Positions 50,973 to 60,188 of a stretch of 64,000 bases of DNA are shown here, one piece after another. A program made the translations under genes and the position numbers. The notes beneath the pieces are model-generated. The model was not told the DNA's origin. It did no database searches and was given only the letters and a program-made list of their open reading frames with translations. Position 1 is the stretch's first letter. Each line of letters opens with the position of its first letter. This stretch comes from Mucilaginibacter boryungensis (lineage in GTDB: Bacteria > Bacteroidota > Bacteroidia > Sphingobacteriales > Sphingobacteriaceae): positions 1,178,001-1,242,000 of the forward strand of contig NZ_JADFFM010000002.1 in NCBI RefSeq assembly GCF_015221995.1, read 5' to 3'.

Positions 50973-52905
50973 ATGCGTAATTCCTTTGCGATAAATGTAC
51001 CGCCTCGAACACTAATTCTTCTTTATTCAATTTTTCAGGTTGATTTTCGCCCATAAATTCCCAGGCGGCTACAAACGCGAAGTTTTCGTCGTCGCGTAAA
51101 GCTTCACCGTCTTCGGTTTGCGATTCAACCCTGAAGTGGCCACCGCATGATTCGCGGCGCATTAAAGCGTCGTCAACCATCAGTTCGCCCAGTTCAATAA
51201 AGTCGGCTACACGCCCGCCACGCTCTAACGATGCGTTTACTTCCTCGTTCTTACCAACGATGATCGCATTTTTCCAGAAATCAGCTTTTAGGGCCTGTAT
51301 CATTTCTTTAGCTTTCTTCAAGCCTTCTTCGGTACGCGCCATACCACAATATTCCCACATAATGTGGCCCAGCTCACGGTGATACTCATTAGTTGTTTTA
51401 GTACCTTTTAATGATATCAACCTGTTTACGTGATCAATTACATCCTGTTTGGTTTGCGCGAAAGCAGGATGATTAGTATCCACTTTAGCCGGGCCAATCT
51501 TAGCCAGATAATCGCCCAAAGTGTAAGGGATCACAAAGTAACCATCGGATAAACCCTGCATCAGCGCCGAAGCACCTAAGCGGTTAGCACCGTGATCGCT
51601 AAAGTTACATTCGCCTAAAGCAAATAAGCCAGGAACCGAGGTTTGCAGGTTATAATCAACCCAAAGGCCACCCATGGTATAGTGTACCGCCGGGTAAATG
51701 CGCATTGGTTCTTTATAAGGGTTCTCGTCGGTGATCTGGATATACATATCGAACAGGTTACCGTATTTAGCTTTCACGGTATCCTCGCCCAGGCGTTTTA
51801 TCGCGTCAGCAAAATCAAGATAAACCGCTAAGCCCGATGCACCTACACCACGGCCTTCATCAGCCATTTCTTTGGCATTACGTGAAGCCACGTCGCGCGG
51901 AACAAGGTTACCAAACGCCGGATACTTACGTTCCAGGAAGTAGTCCCTGTCTTCTTCAGCTACCTGGGCAGCGGTTATTTGTTTTTTCTGTAATTTCTCC
52001 GCTATCTCAACTGTTTTCGGTGCCCAAACACGGCCATCGTTACGTAGCGATTCCGACATCAGGGTCAGTTTCGATTGATGATCACCGGTTACCGGGATAC
52101 AGGTTGGGTGGATCTGTGTATAGCAAGGGTTGGCAAAATAAGCGCCGCGTTTGTGTGCACGCCATGCCGCGGTTACGTTTGAGCCGATAGCATTGGTAGA
52201 CAGGTAAAACACGTTACCATAACCACCTGTACATAATAACACTGCATGACCGGCATGCGTATCAATTGAACCGGTGATCATATTGCGCGTTACAATACCT
52301 TTGGCTTGTCCGTCAACTACCACTACGTCCAGCATTTCATGGCGGGTGTACATTTTTACTTTACCGGCATGTATCTGGCGGTTTAACGCTGAATACGCCC
52401 CTAACAGCAATTGCTGTCCTGTTTGGCCACGGGCATAGAACGTACGCGATACCTGCGAGCCACCGAATGAACGGTTATCCAGCAAGCCACCGTATTCGCG
52501 GGCAAAAGGTACGCCTTGCGCCACGCACTGGTCGATAATATTTACTGAAACTTCGGCCAACCGGTACACGTTACCTTCACGGGCACGGTAGTCGCCGCCC
52601 TTTATGGTATCGTAAAATAAACGGAATACGCTGTCACCATCATTCTGATAGTTTTTAGCGGCGTTAATACCACCCTGCGCAGCAATTGAGTGCGCACGGC
52701 GCGGGCTATCCTGGAAACAAAATGCTTTTACATTATAGCCCAGTTCGGCCAGTGAAGCTGCTGCCGAAGCGCCTGCCAGACCGGTTCCTACTACAATAAT
52801 TTCATATTTACGCTTGTTGGCAGGGTTAACCAGTTTCAGGTTAAACTTATGCTTGCTCCATTTGTCAGCTAATGGGCCCTGAGGCACTTTACCATCTAAA
52901 CTCAT
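50971..52905 (-). CDS. sdhA: Succinate dehydrogenase flavoprotein subunit
   Basis: 644 residues. SdhA binds FAD covalently and oxidises succinate (or reduces fumarate). The FAD dinucleotide motif GTGLAGASAAASLAELG lies at about 37-53, the HSIAAQGGIN stretch holds the flavinylated His, and the active-site loop is MGGLWVDYNLQT with nearby LGASALMQGLSDG. Longer than proteobacterial SdhA, as in type B enzymes. Second gene of the operon, 31 bp after sdhC. Confidence 0.96.
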   Translation of the reverse strand: MSLDGKVPQGPLADKWSKHKFNLKLVNPANKRKYEIIVVGTGLAGASAAASLAELGYNVKAFCFQDSPRRAHSIAAQGGINAAKNYQNDGDSVFRLFYDTIKGGDYRAREGNVYRLAEVSVNIIDQCVAQGVPFAREYGGLLDNRSFGGSQVSRTFYARGQTGQQLLLGAYSALNRQIHAGKVKMYTRHEMLDVVVVDGQAKGIVTRNMITGSIDTHAGHAVLLCTGGYGNVFYLSTNAIGSNVTAAWRAHKRGAYFANPCYTQIHPTCIPVTGDHQSKLTLMSESLRNDGRVWAPKTVEIAEKLQKKQITAAQVAEEDRDYFLERKYPAFGNLVPRDVASRNAKEMADEGRGVGASGLAVYLDFADAIKRLGEDTVKAKYGNLFDMYIQITDENPYKEPMRIYPAVHYTMGGLWVDYNLQTSVPGLFALGECNFSDHGANRLGASALMQGLSDGYFVIPYTLGDYLAKIGPAKVDTNHPAFAQTKQDVIDHVNRLISLKGTKTTNEYHRELGHIMWEYCGMARTEEGLKKAKEMIQALKADFWKNAIIVGKNEEVNASLERGGRVADFIELGELMVDDALMRRESCGGHFRVESQTEDGEALRDDENFAFVAAWEFMGENQPEKLNKEELVFEAVHLSQRNYA

Positions 52906-52936
52906 TTCTTTCTATTTTATGTAGATAAGCTAAGGC

Positions 52937-53716
52937 TTATTTATGCATGAAAAAATAAACTACCGGCATAGCGGCAAAACCCAATGGGATAATAACCGCG
53001 AACAGCCATATACCAATTTGTTCAACTATTGGGGTATACTTGCGATGCACCCAGCCTAAGCTGCGGAACGCACTCTGGAAACCATGTAACAGGTGGAACG
53101 ACAACGCGCCCATAGCAATTACATAAATAACCACATACCACCACTGGCTAAAACTGGCCGATACTTTGGTGTGCAGGTCTTTTACACGTACAATCTCCAC
53201 ATCATTCTCGGTAGTGAAAGAGTGCTCAAAATCTTTTACCTGCGGTATAAAGTCGGTCACCGTGCGCTGATTAGTTAGTACGTTGGTACGGTATTCTTTA
53301 AAGCCCACGGTATCAGTGAACTTGTATTTATACCAAAAATCGCCCATGTGTATTACAATGAATAACAACAGGATAGATCCCAGCAGGCCCATGTTTTTTG
53401 ATGACCATGAGGCTGGCGACTCGTTAACTGTCGCATATTTTACCGGCCGTGCCTTTTGGTTTTTTACTGTCAGTATCAGCGCATACAACGCATGGATTAC
53501 AATACAGGCATACAAAATGTAGGCTACTACCTCAATTGGCGGGAAATGCGTAAGGAAATTAGCATACACATTAAACGCGTATCCCTCATCGTTTTGAAAC
53601 AGCTGCAGGTTACCGGCCAGGTGCACAATTAAAAAGGTACACAGAAACAAGCCTGTTAAAGCCATGATCAGCTTTTTACCAATCGACGAGTTGAAGGTTT
53701 GTTTAAATTCGCTCAT
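52937..53716 (-). CDS. sdhC: Succinate dehydrogenase cytochrome b subunit
   Basis: 259 residues from Met 53716 (MSEFKQTFNSSIGKKLIMAL); a longer frame to 53782 adds a region upstream of the natural start. Five hydrophobic helices with conserved His (FLIVHLAGN, CIVIHALYAL, FIVIHMGDFWY, LSFHLLHGFQSAF) are suited to two hemes. There is no sdhD: this is the single-anchor, di-heme type B complex. First gene of sdhCAB, inner membrane. Confidence 0.93.
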   Translation of the reverse strand: MSEFKQTFNSSIGKKLIMALTGLFLCTFLIVHLAGNLQLFQNDEGYAFNVYANFLTHFPPIEVVAYILYACIVIHALYALILTVKNQKARPVKYATVNESPASWSSKNMGLLGSILLLFIVIHMGDFWYKYKFTDTVGFKEYRTNVLTNQRTVTDFIPQVKDFEHSFTTENDVEIVRVKDLHTKVSASFSQWWYVVIYVIAMGALSFHLLHGFQSAFRSLGWVHRKYTPIVEQIGIWLFAVIIPLGFAAMPVVYFFMHK

Positions 53717-53739
53717 TGAATAATCATATTTTATTGGCG

Positions 53740-53747
53740 CAAAATTA
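53740..53747 (-). promoter_or_regulatory. -7 box for sdhCAB
   Basis: Minus strand TAATTTTG, an exact TAnnTTTG, 23 nt before the sdhC ATG. No obvious -33 TTTG. It supports the shorter sdhC start. Confidence 0.4.
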
Positions 53748-53944
53748 TTTATAATATGCCGAAAGATAGAAAGCGTTTGCACCTATTGTCAGATTATTGT
53801 CTATTTAGAAACGTTCTAATTTGGGACAAAAAAATTTGATGGATTTAAAGAGATAGGGGTTATTAAATGCGTTTATACTCGAGACAAAAGTAAACGCGCT
53901 GAATTTAAACGAATCCTCAATATACTTACGCTGAGTTGTTCTAT

Positions 53945-54610
53945 TTAAATGGCTATGATCTTATCTTTCAACACGCCATAAATCTGGTCGTTCCCGCTAT
54001 AGCGCATGGCAACTTTGCCGGTAAACTTCCCGAAAGAGGGCAGGATCACCTGTTTATCGCCAAAGGCAAAACACGGCAGGGTAATATGCTGGCGCGCCCG
54101 GCCCGACAGACTTACGCCCGGATGGATATGCCCGCAAAAAACATAGCCTTCGGCGGTTTCCAGTTTTTCTTCGGTTAAGGGATGGTGCAGCATCAGGAAG
54201 GGACCAACAAGCAATTGCTTATGCAGCTCTACATCCAGTTCAAGGTAATGCCTGTCGTGGATAATATCGTGGTTGCCTTTTATAAGGATGATCTTCAGTT
54301 TGACAAAATGCCTGCGCCACATAGCGAACCATTCCCAATCGTTATTCATATCGCTGTGAAACAGGTCGCCTAAAAAGATGATCTTTTCCGGGCGGTGTTC
54401 GTGGATCAGGTCGGACAGAACGGCCAGGTCGTCCTGCTCCATATCGCGCGGAACAGCGATGCCGGCTTTACGGAAATGACCAACCTTACCCAGGTGTACG
54501 TCGGCCGCTATCAAGGCTTTTTCCTCTTTCCAGTAAATGGCTTTTTGTGGTAAAAGTAAAAGGTGTTGGTTCAGCAGCTCAATCTCCATCCCGCCAGTTG
54601 TCATTGTCAT
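53945..54610 (-). CDS. pdeM: Ligase-associated DNA-damage endonuclease PdeM (calcineurin-like phosphoesterase)
   Basis: 221 residues. Metallophosphoesterase motifs: ADVHLGKVGH (about 36-45), GDLFHS, GNHD and the HPL and GHIHPG pairs. PdeM-type proteins usually sit with the ligase, exonuclease and Lhr helicase. The exonuclease is at 28535-29560 here. The start may be Met1 or Met8 (MEIELLNQHLLLLPQKA). It stands alone on the minus strand, with a 351-bp gap upstream that holds repeats and a terminator. Confidence 0.87.
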   Translation of the reverse strand: MTMTTGGMEIELLNQHLLLLPQKAIYWKEEKALIAADVHLGKVGHFRKAGIAVPRDMEQDDLAVLSDLIHEHRPEKIIFLGDLFHSDMNNDWEWFAMWRRHFVKLKIILIKGNHDIIHDRHYLELDVELHKQLLVGPFLMLHHPLTEEKLETAEGYVFCGHIHPGVSLSGRARQHITLPCFAFGDKQVILPSFGKFTGKVAMRYSGNDQIYGVLKDKIIAI

Positions 54611-54696
54611 AAAAGCAAAGATAAGATTTTACACTAAAAAAATTAGCACAAGTATGATGGAGAAAAGCGACATCGCTTTAAATCAGCATCGGTAAA

Positions 54697-54831
54697 TTTG
54701 AGGCTAAAGCCATCTTATAATTCGGGCTTATCCCGTTGGCTGAAGCCAACGGCAATAAAAAAAGGTAAACATTTCATTGCCGTCCCATTTATGGTTGGTT
54801 AAGACAAAGTAAAAAGGACTTTAGCCTCAAA
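54697..54831. repeat. REP-like nested inverted repeat (CCGTTGGC family)
   Basis: Outer arms TTTGAGGCTAAAG (54697-54709) and CTTTAGCCTCAAA (54819-54831) match over 13 bp. Inside is an 8-bp hairpin CCGTTGGC-TGAA-GCCAACGG (54733-54752). A related stem is at 22863-22890. Between pdeM and the M28 gene; the rest of the 54611-54961 gap shows no ORF. Confidence 0.85.
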
Positions 54832-54909
54832 AACGAACTGAAAGTTTAAAAGCGATTTCCTGTGACAGAGAGATAGTAGGACCAATAGACTAAGATTATC
54901 CCCTAAATG

Positions 54910-54944
54910 AAAAGCCGCAAGTCATCAATCAACTTGCGGCTTTT
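54910..54944 (-). terminator. Terminator after the M28 peptidase
   Basis: A 13-bp perfect stem (AAAAGCCGCAAGT / ACTTGCGGCTTTT) with a 9-nt loop, 18 bp beyond the stop of the minus-strand gene. Confidence 0.88.
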
Positions 54945-54961
54945 CTTTATATTAATGGAAA

Positions 54962-56254
54962 CTATCGCTCCAGCTTAGCTACCCTTGTAGGCGTATCTTT
55001 TCCTGATACAATAGTGCGCGAGCTTAGTGCGATGGCGCGGATAGCGGCAGTAATGTTGGCCACATCAAGTGTTTTAAGTTCGTCGGTTACTTTATGGTAA
55101 TCCGGGTCGATGTCTATCTGGTCGGTAGAAATGGTGTGTGCAGGGACGCCTAAACGGGCCAGTGTGGCATTGTCGCTGCGGTAGAATAAGTTCTCTTTGG
55201 TGTACGGATCCGGATAGAATTTAAAGTCAGTGCCTTCCAGGTTCTTTTGTAGTATCTGGCCAAAGTCCGAGCGTTCGTACCCGGTTATAAAAGCCGAGTT
55301 TTGTCCCCATTTTGATGGCTTACCTATCATCTCGATATTAAACATCGCCACTACTTTATCGGCATTAACCGTAGTAGTGAAATGGCGCGCGCCGTAGCCG
55401 CCCGATTCTTCGCCGGTAAAGGCTACAAAAATTAAGGTACGCTCGTTATTATTAAGCTTCTTGTAGTATTTAGCCAGCTCAATAACAGCGGTAGTGCCCG
55501 ATGCATCATCATCGGCACCATTATATATGCTATCAGGTTTCATGCCCGGCTTAACCCCAAGGTGATCGTAATGGCCGGAAAAAACCACAAACTCATCTGG
55601 CTTGCTTTTACCGGGGATCATCCCTGCAACGTTGAACAAAGGCACATCTTCAGATTTTATGTTACAGCTAACTTCAAACGAGCGGATGTTATCATCAATT
55701 TTACCCAATACAAAAACTATAGGCTGTGCCCCTGGCCTGCTATTACCATTCATGGCCCTTTCACGGCCCGCCTTAAACTGGGTTTCAAAAGCAGGGTCTA
55801 ACAATACCAATGTTTTTTTACCGCTCATCATTATGGCACGCATGTCCTGCTGGTAGTTTTTATCGGCAGTTTCTTTTATTACCTGTACATCCGCATCGTT
55901 GCTCCAGCTAAACGAGGTATTGGCAATAGCATAAGCATTGGCTGATGGCACCGATGACATATTAATATTTACCGTTGTTTTACCGGGTATGGTACGCTTC
56001 ATAGGTATGTTTTGGCGAAAGCCGCTCTCCCCCGCTAATGGCTGTAGGCCAATCTTTGTAAATTCGCCTTCAATAAACTTAGCGGCCTTATCAATACCGG
56101 GCGTAAATATGGCGCGGCCTTGCATATTATCGTCAGATAATGTCGCGATAATTCGTTCAACATCTTTCTGATCTATCAGTTTGTTAACGTTTTGGGCCTG
56201 GCTTGCAAGTCCGGCGGCAAGCATAGCGCCTGCTAAAATGTATTTCTTCATCAT
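54962..56254 (-). CDS. Secreted M28 family aminopeptidase-like metalloprotease
   Basis: 430 residues with a signal peptide (MMKKYILAGAMLAAGLASQAQ). The di-zinc M28 core: GHYDHLG (His/Asp), NGADDDASGTT (bridging Asp), FTGEESGGYGARHF (Glu catalytic/ligand), and a His in VPAHTISTDQIDID. No PA domain insert is obvious. It would trim peptides in the periplasm or outside. Four bases separate it from the M61 gene upstream on the same strand, so the two peptidases are co-expressed. Confidence 0.92.
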   Translation of the reverse strand: MMKKYILAGAMLAAGLASQAQNVNKLIDQKDVERIIATLSDDNMQGRAIFTPGIDKAAKFIEGEFTKIGLQPLAGESGFRQNIPMKRTIPGKTTVNINMSSVPSANAYAIANTSFSWSNDADVQVIKETADKNYQQDMRAIMMSGKKTLVLLDPAFETQFKAGRERAMNGNSRPGAQPIVFVLGKIDDNIRSFEVSCNIKSEDVPLFNVAGMIPGKSKPDEFVVFSGHYDHLGVKPGMKPDSIYNGADDDASGTTAVIELAKYYKKLNNNERTLIFVAFTGEESGGYGARHFTTTVNADKVVAMFNIEMIGKPSKWGQNSAFITGYERSDFGQILQKNLEGTDFKFYPDPYTKENLFYRSDNATLARLGVPAHTISTDQIDIDPDYHKVTDELKTLDVANITAAIRAIALSSRTIVSGKDTPTRVAKLER

Positions 56255-56258
56255 GGTT

Positions 56259-58121
56259 TTATTTCACTTTGGTTGATAACCAGGCACTGCGAAAAGCGGC
56301 CTGATCTTTAGTTAATTCTTTTCCTGCTTTTTCATTGGTCACTACCTCAAGCGCCGGGTTTTCTTCCAGCGTCAATTCGGTTTCGTGCATGCCGGTACGG
56401 TTTTTATAGCTGATGCTGATCTTATCGCCCGGTTTTTTGGCGACAAGGATATCCTGCAGCGTAGTGGCATCAGTCAGCTCCTTACCATCGGCTTTCAGTA
56501 AAATATCCCCTGCATCAATACCTGCCTTATAAATAGGCGAGCCTTGCGCTGTGCTATTAACAATTGGAATGCCCGTGGCTGCATTAGCAGTACGTGCCTG
56601 CCCAGCCCTGCCACGGCCCTGGAAACCTCCGAACGAGCCTGCCCAGGCTTTGCCTGGTTGTGCCTTACGCAGCACCATTCCTGCCTTGGTTAATAAGGCT
56701 TCGTAATTGTTTTTTTCTATCCCATTAATATAGCGGTTAAAAAAATCGGCGGCGAATTTGGGATTAGTTACTTTGCCCAACACGGTTTGCAGATCGGCAA
56801 TAGTATAAGGTTTCATCACCTTGCCCAGGTTTTGCCACACGGCCTGCATATAATCATCAAGCGTAAGGTTAAACTCGCTGCGTAAACGCAGGTCGAGGGC
56901 TAATGCCGTTGCACCACCATAAAAGTAATAGCTGGTAAATATATTGGTGTTATTATTAGGGTCGATAGAAACGCCTGCATCAGCAAAAACTGAATACCGG
57001 CTCATCTGCGCCGGCGTATATTTTAACGCGGCGGGTGTATTTAATACCGAATTTATTAAACCTGCGGCCGTGCGGGTATATTGTTCGGGCGTAACAAAAC
57101 CCGCGCGCACCAGCATCAGTTCGCCGTAATATTGGGTAAAGCCCTCGGCAAACCAAAGTTCACTGCTCATGTTGGCGTGCTCAAAATTAAATGGCTCTAA
57201 TGATTTTGGCCTGATGCGTTTTACGTTCCAGCTATGGAAATATTCGTGCGCGTAAGTGCCCAATAAACGGCTTTCATTACCTTCAATTTTGTCGGCCGGG
57301 TGCACAATGCAGGTTGAATTCCGGTGTTCCATACCATCTCCCGAATTGGTGGGATAAACATCATCCAGGAAGGTATAGTTATTAAAATCATACACTGGCA
57401 ATTCACCAAAAACGGCTTGTTCTTCCAGTACAATTTTTTGTACCATTTTGGCAAAGTTATCTATCACAGGCTGGCTATCGTCCGAGTGGATAGCCACATG
57501 CAAGCCCAGTTTTTTACCATCAGGGTTTTTAACTTCCCAGCTGTTCTCTTTATAGTTTGATAGCTCGGTTGGGCTATCCATTAAATACTGCAGGTTGGGT
57601 GCAAAATAGGAATTCTGCGTTTCCTGTTTTAATTGGGTTGCTATCTGCCAGCCATATTTTTCAAAATCATCAAATTGGATATGTATCGGCCGGGCATCAA
57701 ACCCTACTGCCCACATCATAGCTGCAGGCATGTTCAGATGCGCATGACTGGGATCTATACTGGCATAGGTGCCGTCTGTCCAATTGGCAAAAAGGGTATA
57801 GCTTACTTTTACATTATCGCCATGACCGCTGATCTCCCAAACATCGCCTTCAATTTGTTTAACGGTTAGTGCTTTGCCGTTGCCATCAACCGCATGCACG
57901 TTGTAAACGTTTTTGCCAAACTCGTGGGTGGCATAGCGCCCGGCTGATGATCGGCTCATACGTACCCTTAGTGGAGACAGCGGCAAATTACCTATGCGTA
58001 AGCTTATTTCCGCTTCGTGATGTATGGCATTTGGGAATGATACAGAGTAGTAGATCTCATTTTGTGCAAATGCCGCCACCGCCATAAATACGGCAGCCAT
58101 ACTTAGTAAAAGTTTTTTCAT
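56259..58121 (-). CDS. Secreted M61 glycyl aminopeptidase with PDZ domain
   Basis: 620 residues with a signal peptide (MKKLLLSMAAVFMAVAAFAQ). The zinc motif HEYFHSWN has His292, Glu293 and His296, and the downstream Glu ligand is in LWFAEGFTQYYGEL. A C-terminal PDZ domain (about 515-590, GSPIYKAGIDAGDILLKADG) is typical for M61. The middle contains the conserved WNVKRIRPKSLEPFNFE. It works with the M28 enzyme encoded 4 bp downstream. No promoter box was identified. Confidence 0.93.
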   Translation of the reverse strand: MKKLLLSMAAVFMAVAAFAQNEIYYSVSFPNAIHHEAEISLRIGNLPLSPLRVRMSRSSAGRYATHEFGKNVYNVHAVDGNGKALTVKQIEGDVWEISGHGDNVKVSYTLFANWTDGTYASIDPSHAHLNMPAAMMWAVGFDARPIHIQFDDFEKYGWQIATQLKQETQNSYFAPNLQYLMDSPTELSNYKENSWEVKNPDGKKLGLHVAIHSDDSQPVIDNFAKMVQKIVLEEQAVFGELPVYDFNNYTFLDDVYPTNSGDGMEHRNSTCIVHPADKIEGNESRLLGTYAHEYFHSWNVKRIRPKSLEPFNFEHANMSSELWFAEGFTQYYGELMLVRAGFVTPEQYTRTAAGLINSVLNTPAALKYTPAQMSRYSVFADAGVSIDPNNNTNIFTSYYFYGGATALALDLRLRSEFNLTLDDYMQAVWQNLGKVMKPYTIADLQTVLGKVTNPKFAADFFNRYINGIEKNNYEALLTKAGMVLRKAQPGKAWAGSFGGFQGRGRAGQARTANAATGIPIVNSTAQGSPIYKAGIDAGDILLKADGKELTDATTLQDILVAKKPGDKISISYKNRTGMHETELTLEENPALEVVTNEKAGKELTKDQAAFRSAWLSTKVK

Positions 58122-58226
58122 ATAAAATTATGCCTGATAAAATAAAGTGTCAAATTACTATTTAATTGGTAAATAGTAATACCCCGGGCAAGGTTTGTAA
58201 CATAGATTTTGTAGTACCACCATTAA

Positions 58227-58250
58227 GTCATTGCGAGGAACGAAGCAATC
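58227..58250 (+). repeat. Half copy of the GTCATTGCGAG repeat
   Basis: GTCATTGCGAGGAACGAAGC plus AATC matches the left arm of the elements at 44700 and 2709; no matching right arm follows. It lies between the divergent M61 and GbsR genes. Confidence 0.75.
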
Positions 58251-58309
58251 TTCCGATATGTTGAGCTTATAAGTCGCGGTCGATAATAAAAAATAAACTT
58301 TCAATAAAT

Positions 58310-58339
58310 TTTGAAAATTAAAAAAGTTGTGTACTTTTG
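58310..58339 (+). promoter_or_regulatory. Complete Bacteroidota promoter for the GbsR operon
   Basis: TTTG at 58310-58313, 18 nt, then TACTTTTG at 58332-58339. This is the best -33/-7 pair in the window. The -7 box ends 3 nt before the ATG at 58343, so the transcript is leaderless or nearly so. Confidence 0.65.
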
Positions 58340-58342
58340 TAT

Positions 58343-58849
58343 ATGGAACTGGCAGAAGCAAAGCTAAAGTTTATTGAGGCCTGGGGGAAACTGGGAAGCG
58401 AGTGGGGTATTAACCGCACCATGGCCCAGGTACATGCTTTGCTGCTGATTAGTCCGCAAGCGCTGACGACCGAAGATATTATGGAGCAGCTAAGCATTTC
58501 CCGCGGTAATGCCAATATGACCCTGCGCGACCTGATCAGCTGGGGTTTGATTGAAAAGCAACACCGTCCGGGTGAACGCAAAGAATACTTTTTTGCCGAA
58601 AAAGACACCTGGGCCATTGCCCGCCAGGTAGCGCAGGAACGCAAAAAGCGCGAGCTTGACCCTATTATTAAATTACTGAACGAATTGCAGGAAGTTAAAG
58701 GCGACGAGAAAAGTGCTGATTACAAAACTTTTAAAACATCGGTTATTGATATTAACAAACTGGCTAAAAACGTAAATAAAACTTTAGAGACCATGTTAAA
58801 AGCTGAAGAGAACTGGTTTTGGGGTTCTATCTTCAAAATATTTAAGTAA
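58343..58849 (+). CDS. GbsR/MarR-family transcriptional regulator
   Basis: 168 residues. A winged helix with MAQVHALLLISPQALTTEDI, EQLSISRGNANMTLRDLISW and RPGERKEYFFAE matches the GbsR branch, which represses adjacent genes until a ligand binds. The C-terminal part is helical. The ATG at 58343 (MELAEAKLKFIEAWGKLGSE) is preferred; an earlier in-frame TTG lies in the promoter -7 box. It heads an operon with four downstream genes (55 bp to the next). Confidence 0.9.
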   Translation: MELAEAKLKFIEAWGKLGSEWGINRTMAQVHALLLISPQALTTEDIMEQLSISRGNANMTLRDLISWGLIEKQHRPGERKEYFFAEKDTWAIARQVAQERKKRELDPIIKLLNELQEVKGDEKSADYKTFKTSVIDINKLAKNVNKTLETMLKAEENWFWGSIFKIFK

Positions 58850-58904
58850 AAAAATTTGCATCAATCTTTCATATTTTCCTGAAAATACAATAAATAATAT
58901 CACA

Positions 58905-59723
58905 ATGAAAACTTTAGCCGGATACACCATACTTTACGATGCCGAATGCCCCATGTGCAATTTATACAGTAAGGCATTTGTAGCCACGGGGATGCTGGAC
59001 AAACAAGGCCGCACACCCTACCAGCAAATGCCCGAAGCTGCCTGTCCACTGGTAGACAGGCAGCGTGCTATGAACGAGATTGCATTGGTTAACACCCAAA
59101 CCGGCGAAGTGAAATACGGCATCCATAGTCTTTTCAAAATTATTGGCAACGCCTTCCCGGTATTTGGTCCGCTGTTTAAATTTAGGCCGTTTATTTGGCT
59201 GATGAGTAAGTTTTATGCTTTTATTTCCTACAACCGCCGGGTAATTATACCGGCCTATGCCGAGGAAACCGGTTTGCAGCCAACCTTCAATTTAACTTAC
59301 AGATTAGCCTATTTACTATTCACCAGCCTGAGCGTAGGTTTTATACTGACCCATTATGCAGGTCATTTAACAGGCTTGGTGCCATTGGGCAGACCCTACC
59401 GCGAATATATGATCTGTAGCGGACAGGTACTTTTCCAGGGCATTGTAATTACCCTGTACCGTCCCGCTAAACGCTGGGACTACCTGGGCAATATGATGAC
59501 GATATCTTTCGGCGTCGCCTTACTGTTACTGCCGGTGATTATTATGGCGAAGTTTATGGCCATAGCGCCAATAGTTTGCCTTTTATGGTTTTTGGCTGTG
59601 GCTGGGTTGATGTTTTTAGAGCACATCCGCCGTACCAGGCTATTAGGTTTAGGCTGGTTACTTACTATTACCTGGGCAGTATACAGGCTGGCGCTTTTGT
59701 TTTTGATCCTTTACCTTAACTGA
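58905..59723 (+). CDS. DCC-family thiol-disulfide oxidoreductase with membrane region (DUF393)
   Basis: 272 residues. The DCC motif YDAECPMCN (C15, C18) is the redox-like CxxC of DUF393. The second half has about four transmembrane helices (LAYLLFTSLSVGFILTHYAG and others). Substrate or partner unknown; the CxxC suggests thiol exchange. Second gene of the GbsR operon; 1 bp from the SRPBCC gene. Confidence 0.82.
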   Translation: MKTLAGYTILYDAECPMCNLYSKAFVATGMLDKQGRTPYQQMPEAACPLVDRQRAMNEIALVNTQTGEVKYGIHSLFKIIGNAFPVFGPLFKFRPFIWLMSKFYAFISYNRRVIIPAYAEETGLQPTFNLTYRLAYLLFTSLSVGFILTHYAGHLTGLVPLGRPYREYMICSGQVLFQGIVITLYRPAKRWDYLGNMMTISFGVALLLLPVIIMAKFMAIAPIVCLLWFLAVAGLMFLEHIRRTRLLGLGWLLTITWAVYRLALLFLILYLN

Positions 59724-59724
59724 A

Positions 59725-60186
59725 ATGCCAACTATTAAACTCATTACCAGCATTAATGCACCAGTGGAAGTTTGCTTCGATTTGGCGCGGAGTATCGATC
59801 TGCATAAAACTTCTATGCAGCACACCGGCGAAAAAGCCGTGGCCGGTATAACCGATGGATTGATAGGGTTGAACGAAACGGTTACCTGGCGGGCCAGACA
59901 CTTTGGGATAGCGATGGAAATGACCAGCAAGATCACCGAGTTAAGATACGCTATATCTTTTACCGACGAGCAAGTGAAAGGCCCTTTCAAAAAATTAAAG
60001 CACCTGCATACTTTCCAGCAATCGGGCAAATACACCATCATGACCGATTACTTTGAGTTTGAATCGCCCCTTGGTTTCCTGGGCAGGCTGGCCGATAAAT
60101 TAATGATGAAGGCCTACCTAACCCAATTACTGTTAAAACGGAATAAAACCATAAAAGAAACGGCAGAAAACGCTAAAAATCTGTAA
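59725..60186 (+). CDS. SRPBCC (START-like) ligand-binding protein
   Basis: 153 residues. The START-like beginning PTIKLITSINAPVEVCFDLA and the middle TDYFEFESPLGFLGRLADKL are typical of SRPBCC cell-division-inhibitor-like proteins. It offers a hydrophobic pocket for a lipid-like ligand. It lies 1 bp after the DCC gene and 2 bp before a membrane protein gene. Confidence 0.85.
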   Translation: MPTIKLITSINAPVEVCFDLARSIDLHKTSMQHTGEKAVAGITDGLIGLNETVTWRARHFGIAMEMTSKITELRYAISFTDEQVKGPFKKLKHLHTFQQSGKYTIMTDYFEFESPLGFLGRLADKLMMKAYLTQLLLKRNKTIKETAENAKNL

Positions 60187-60188
60187 AA

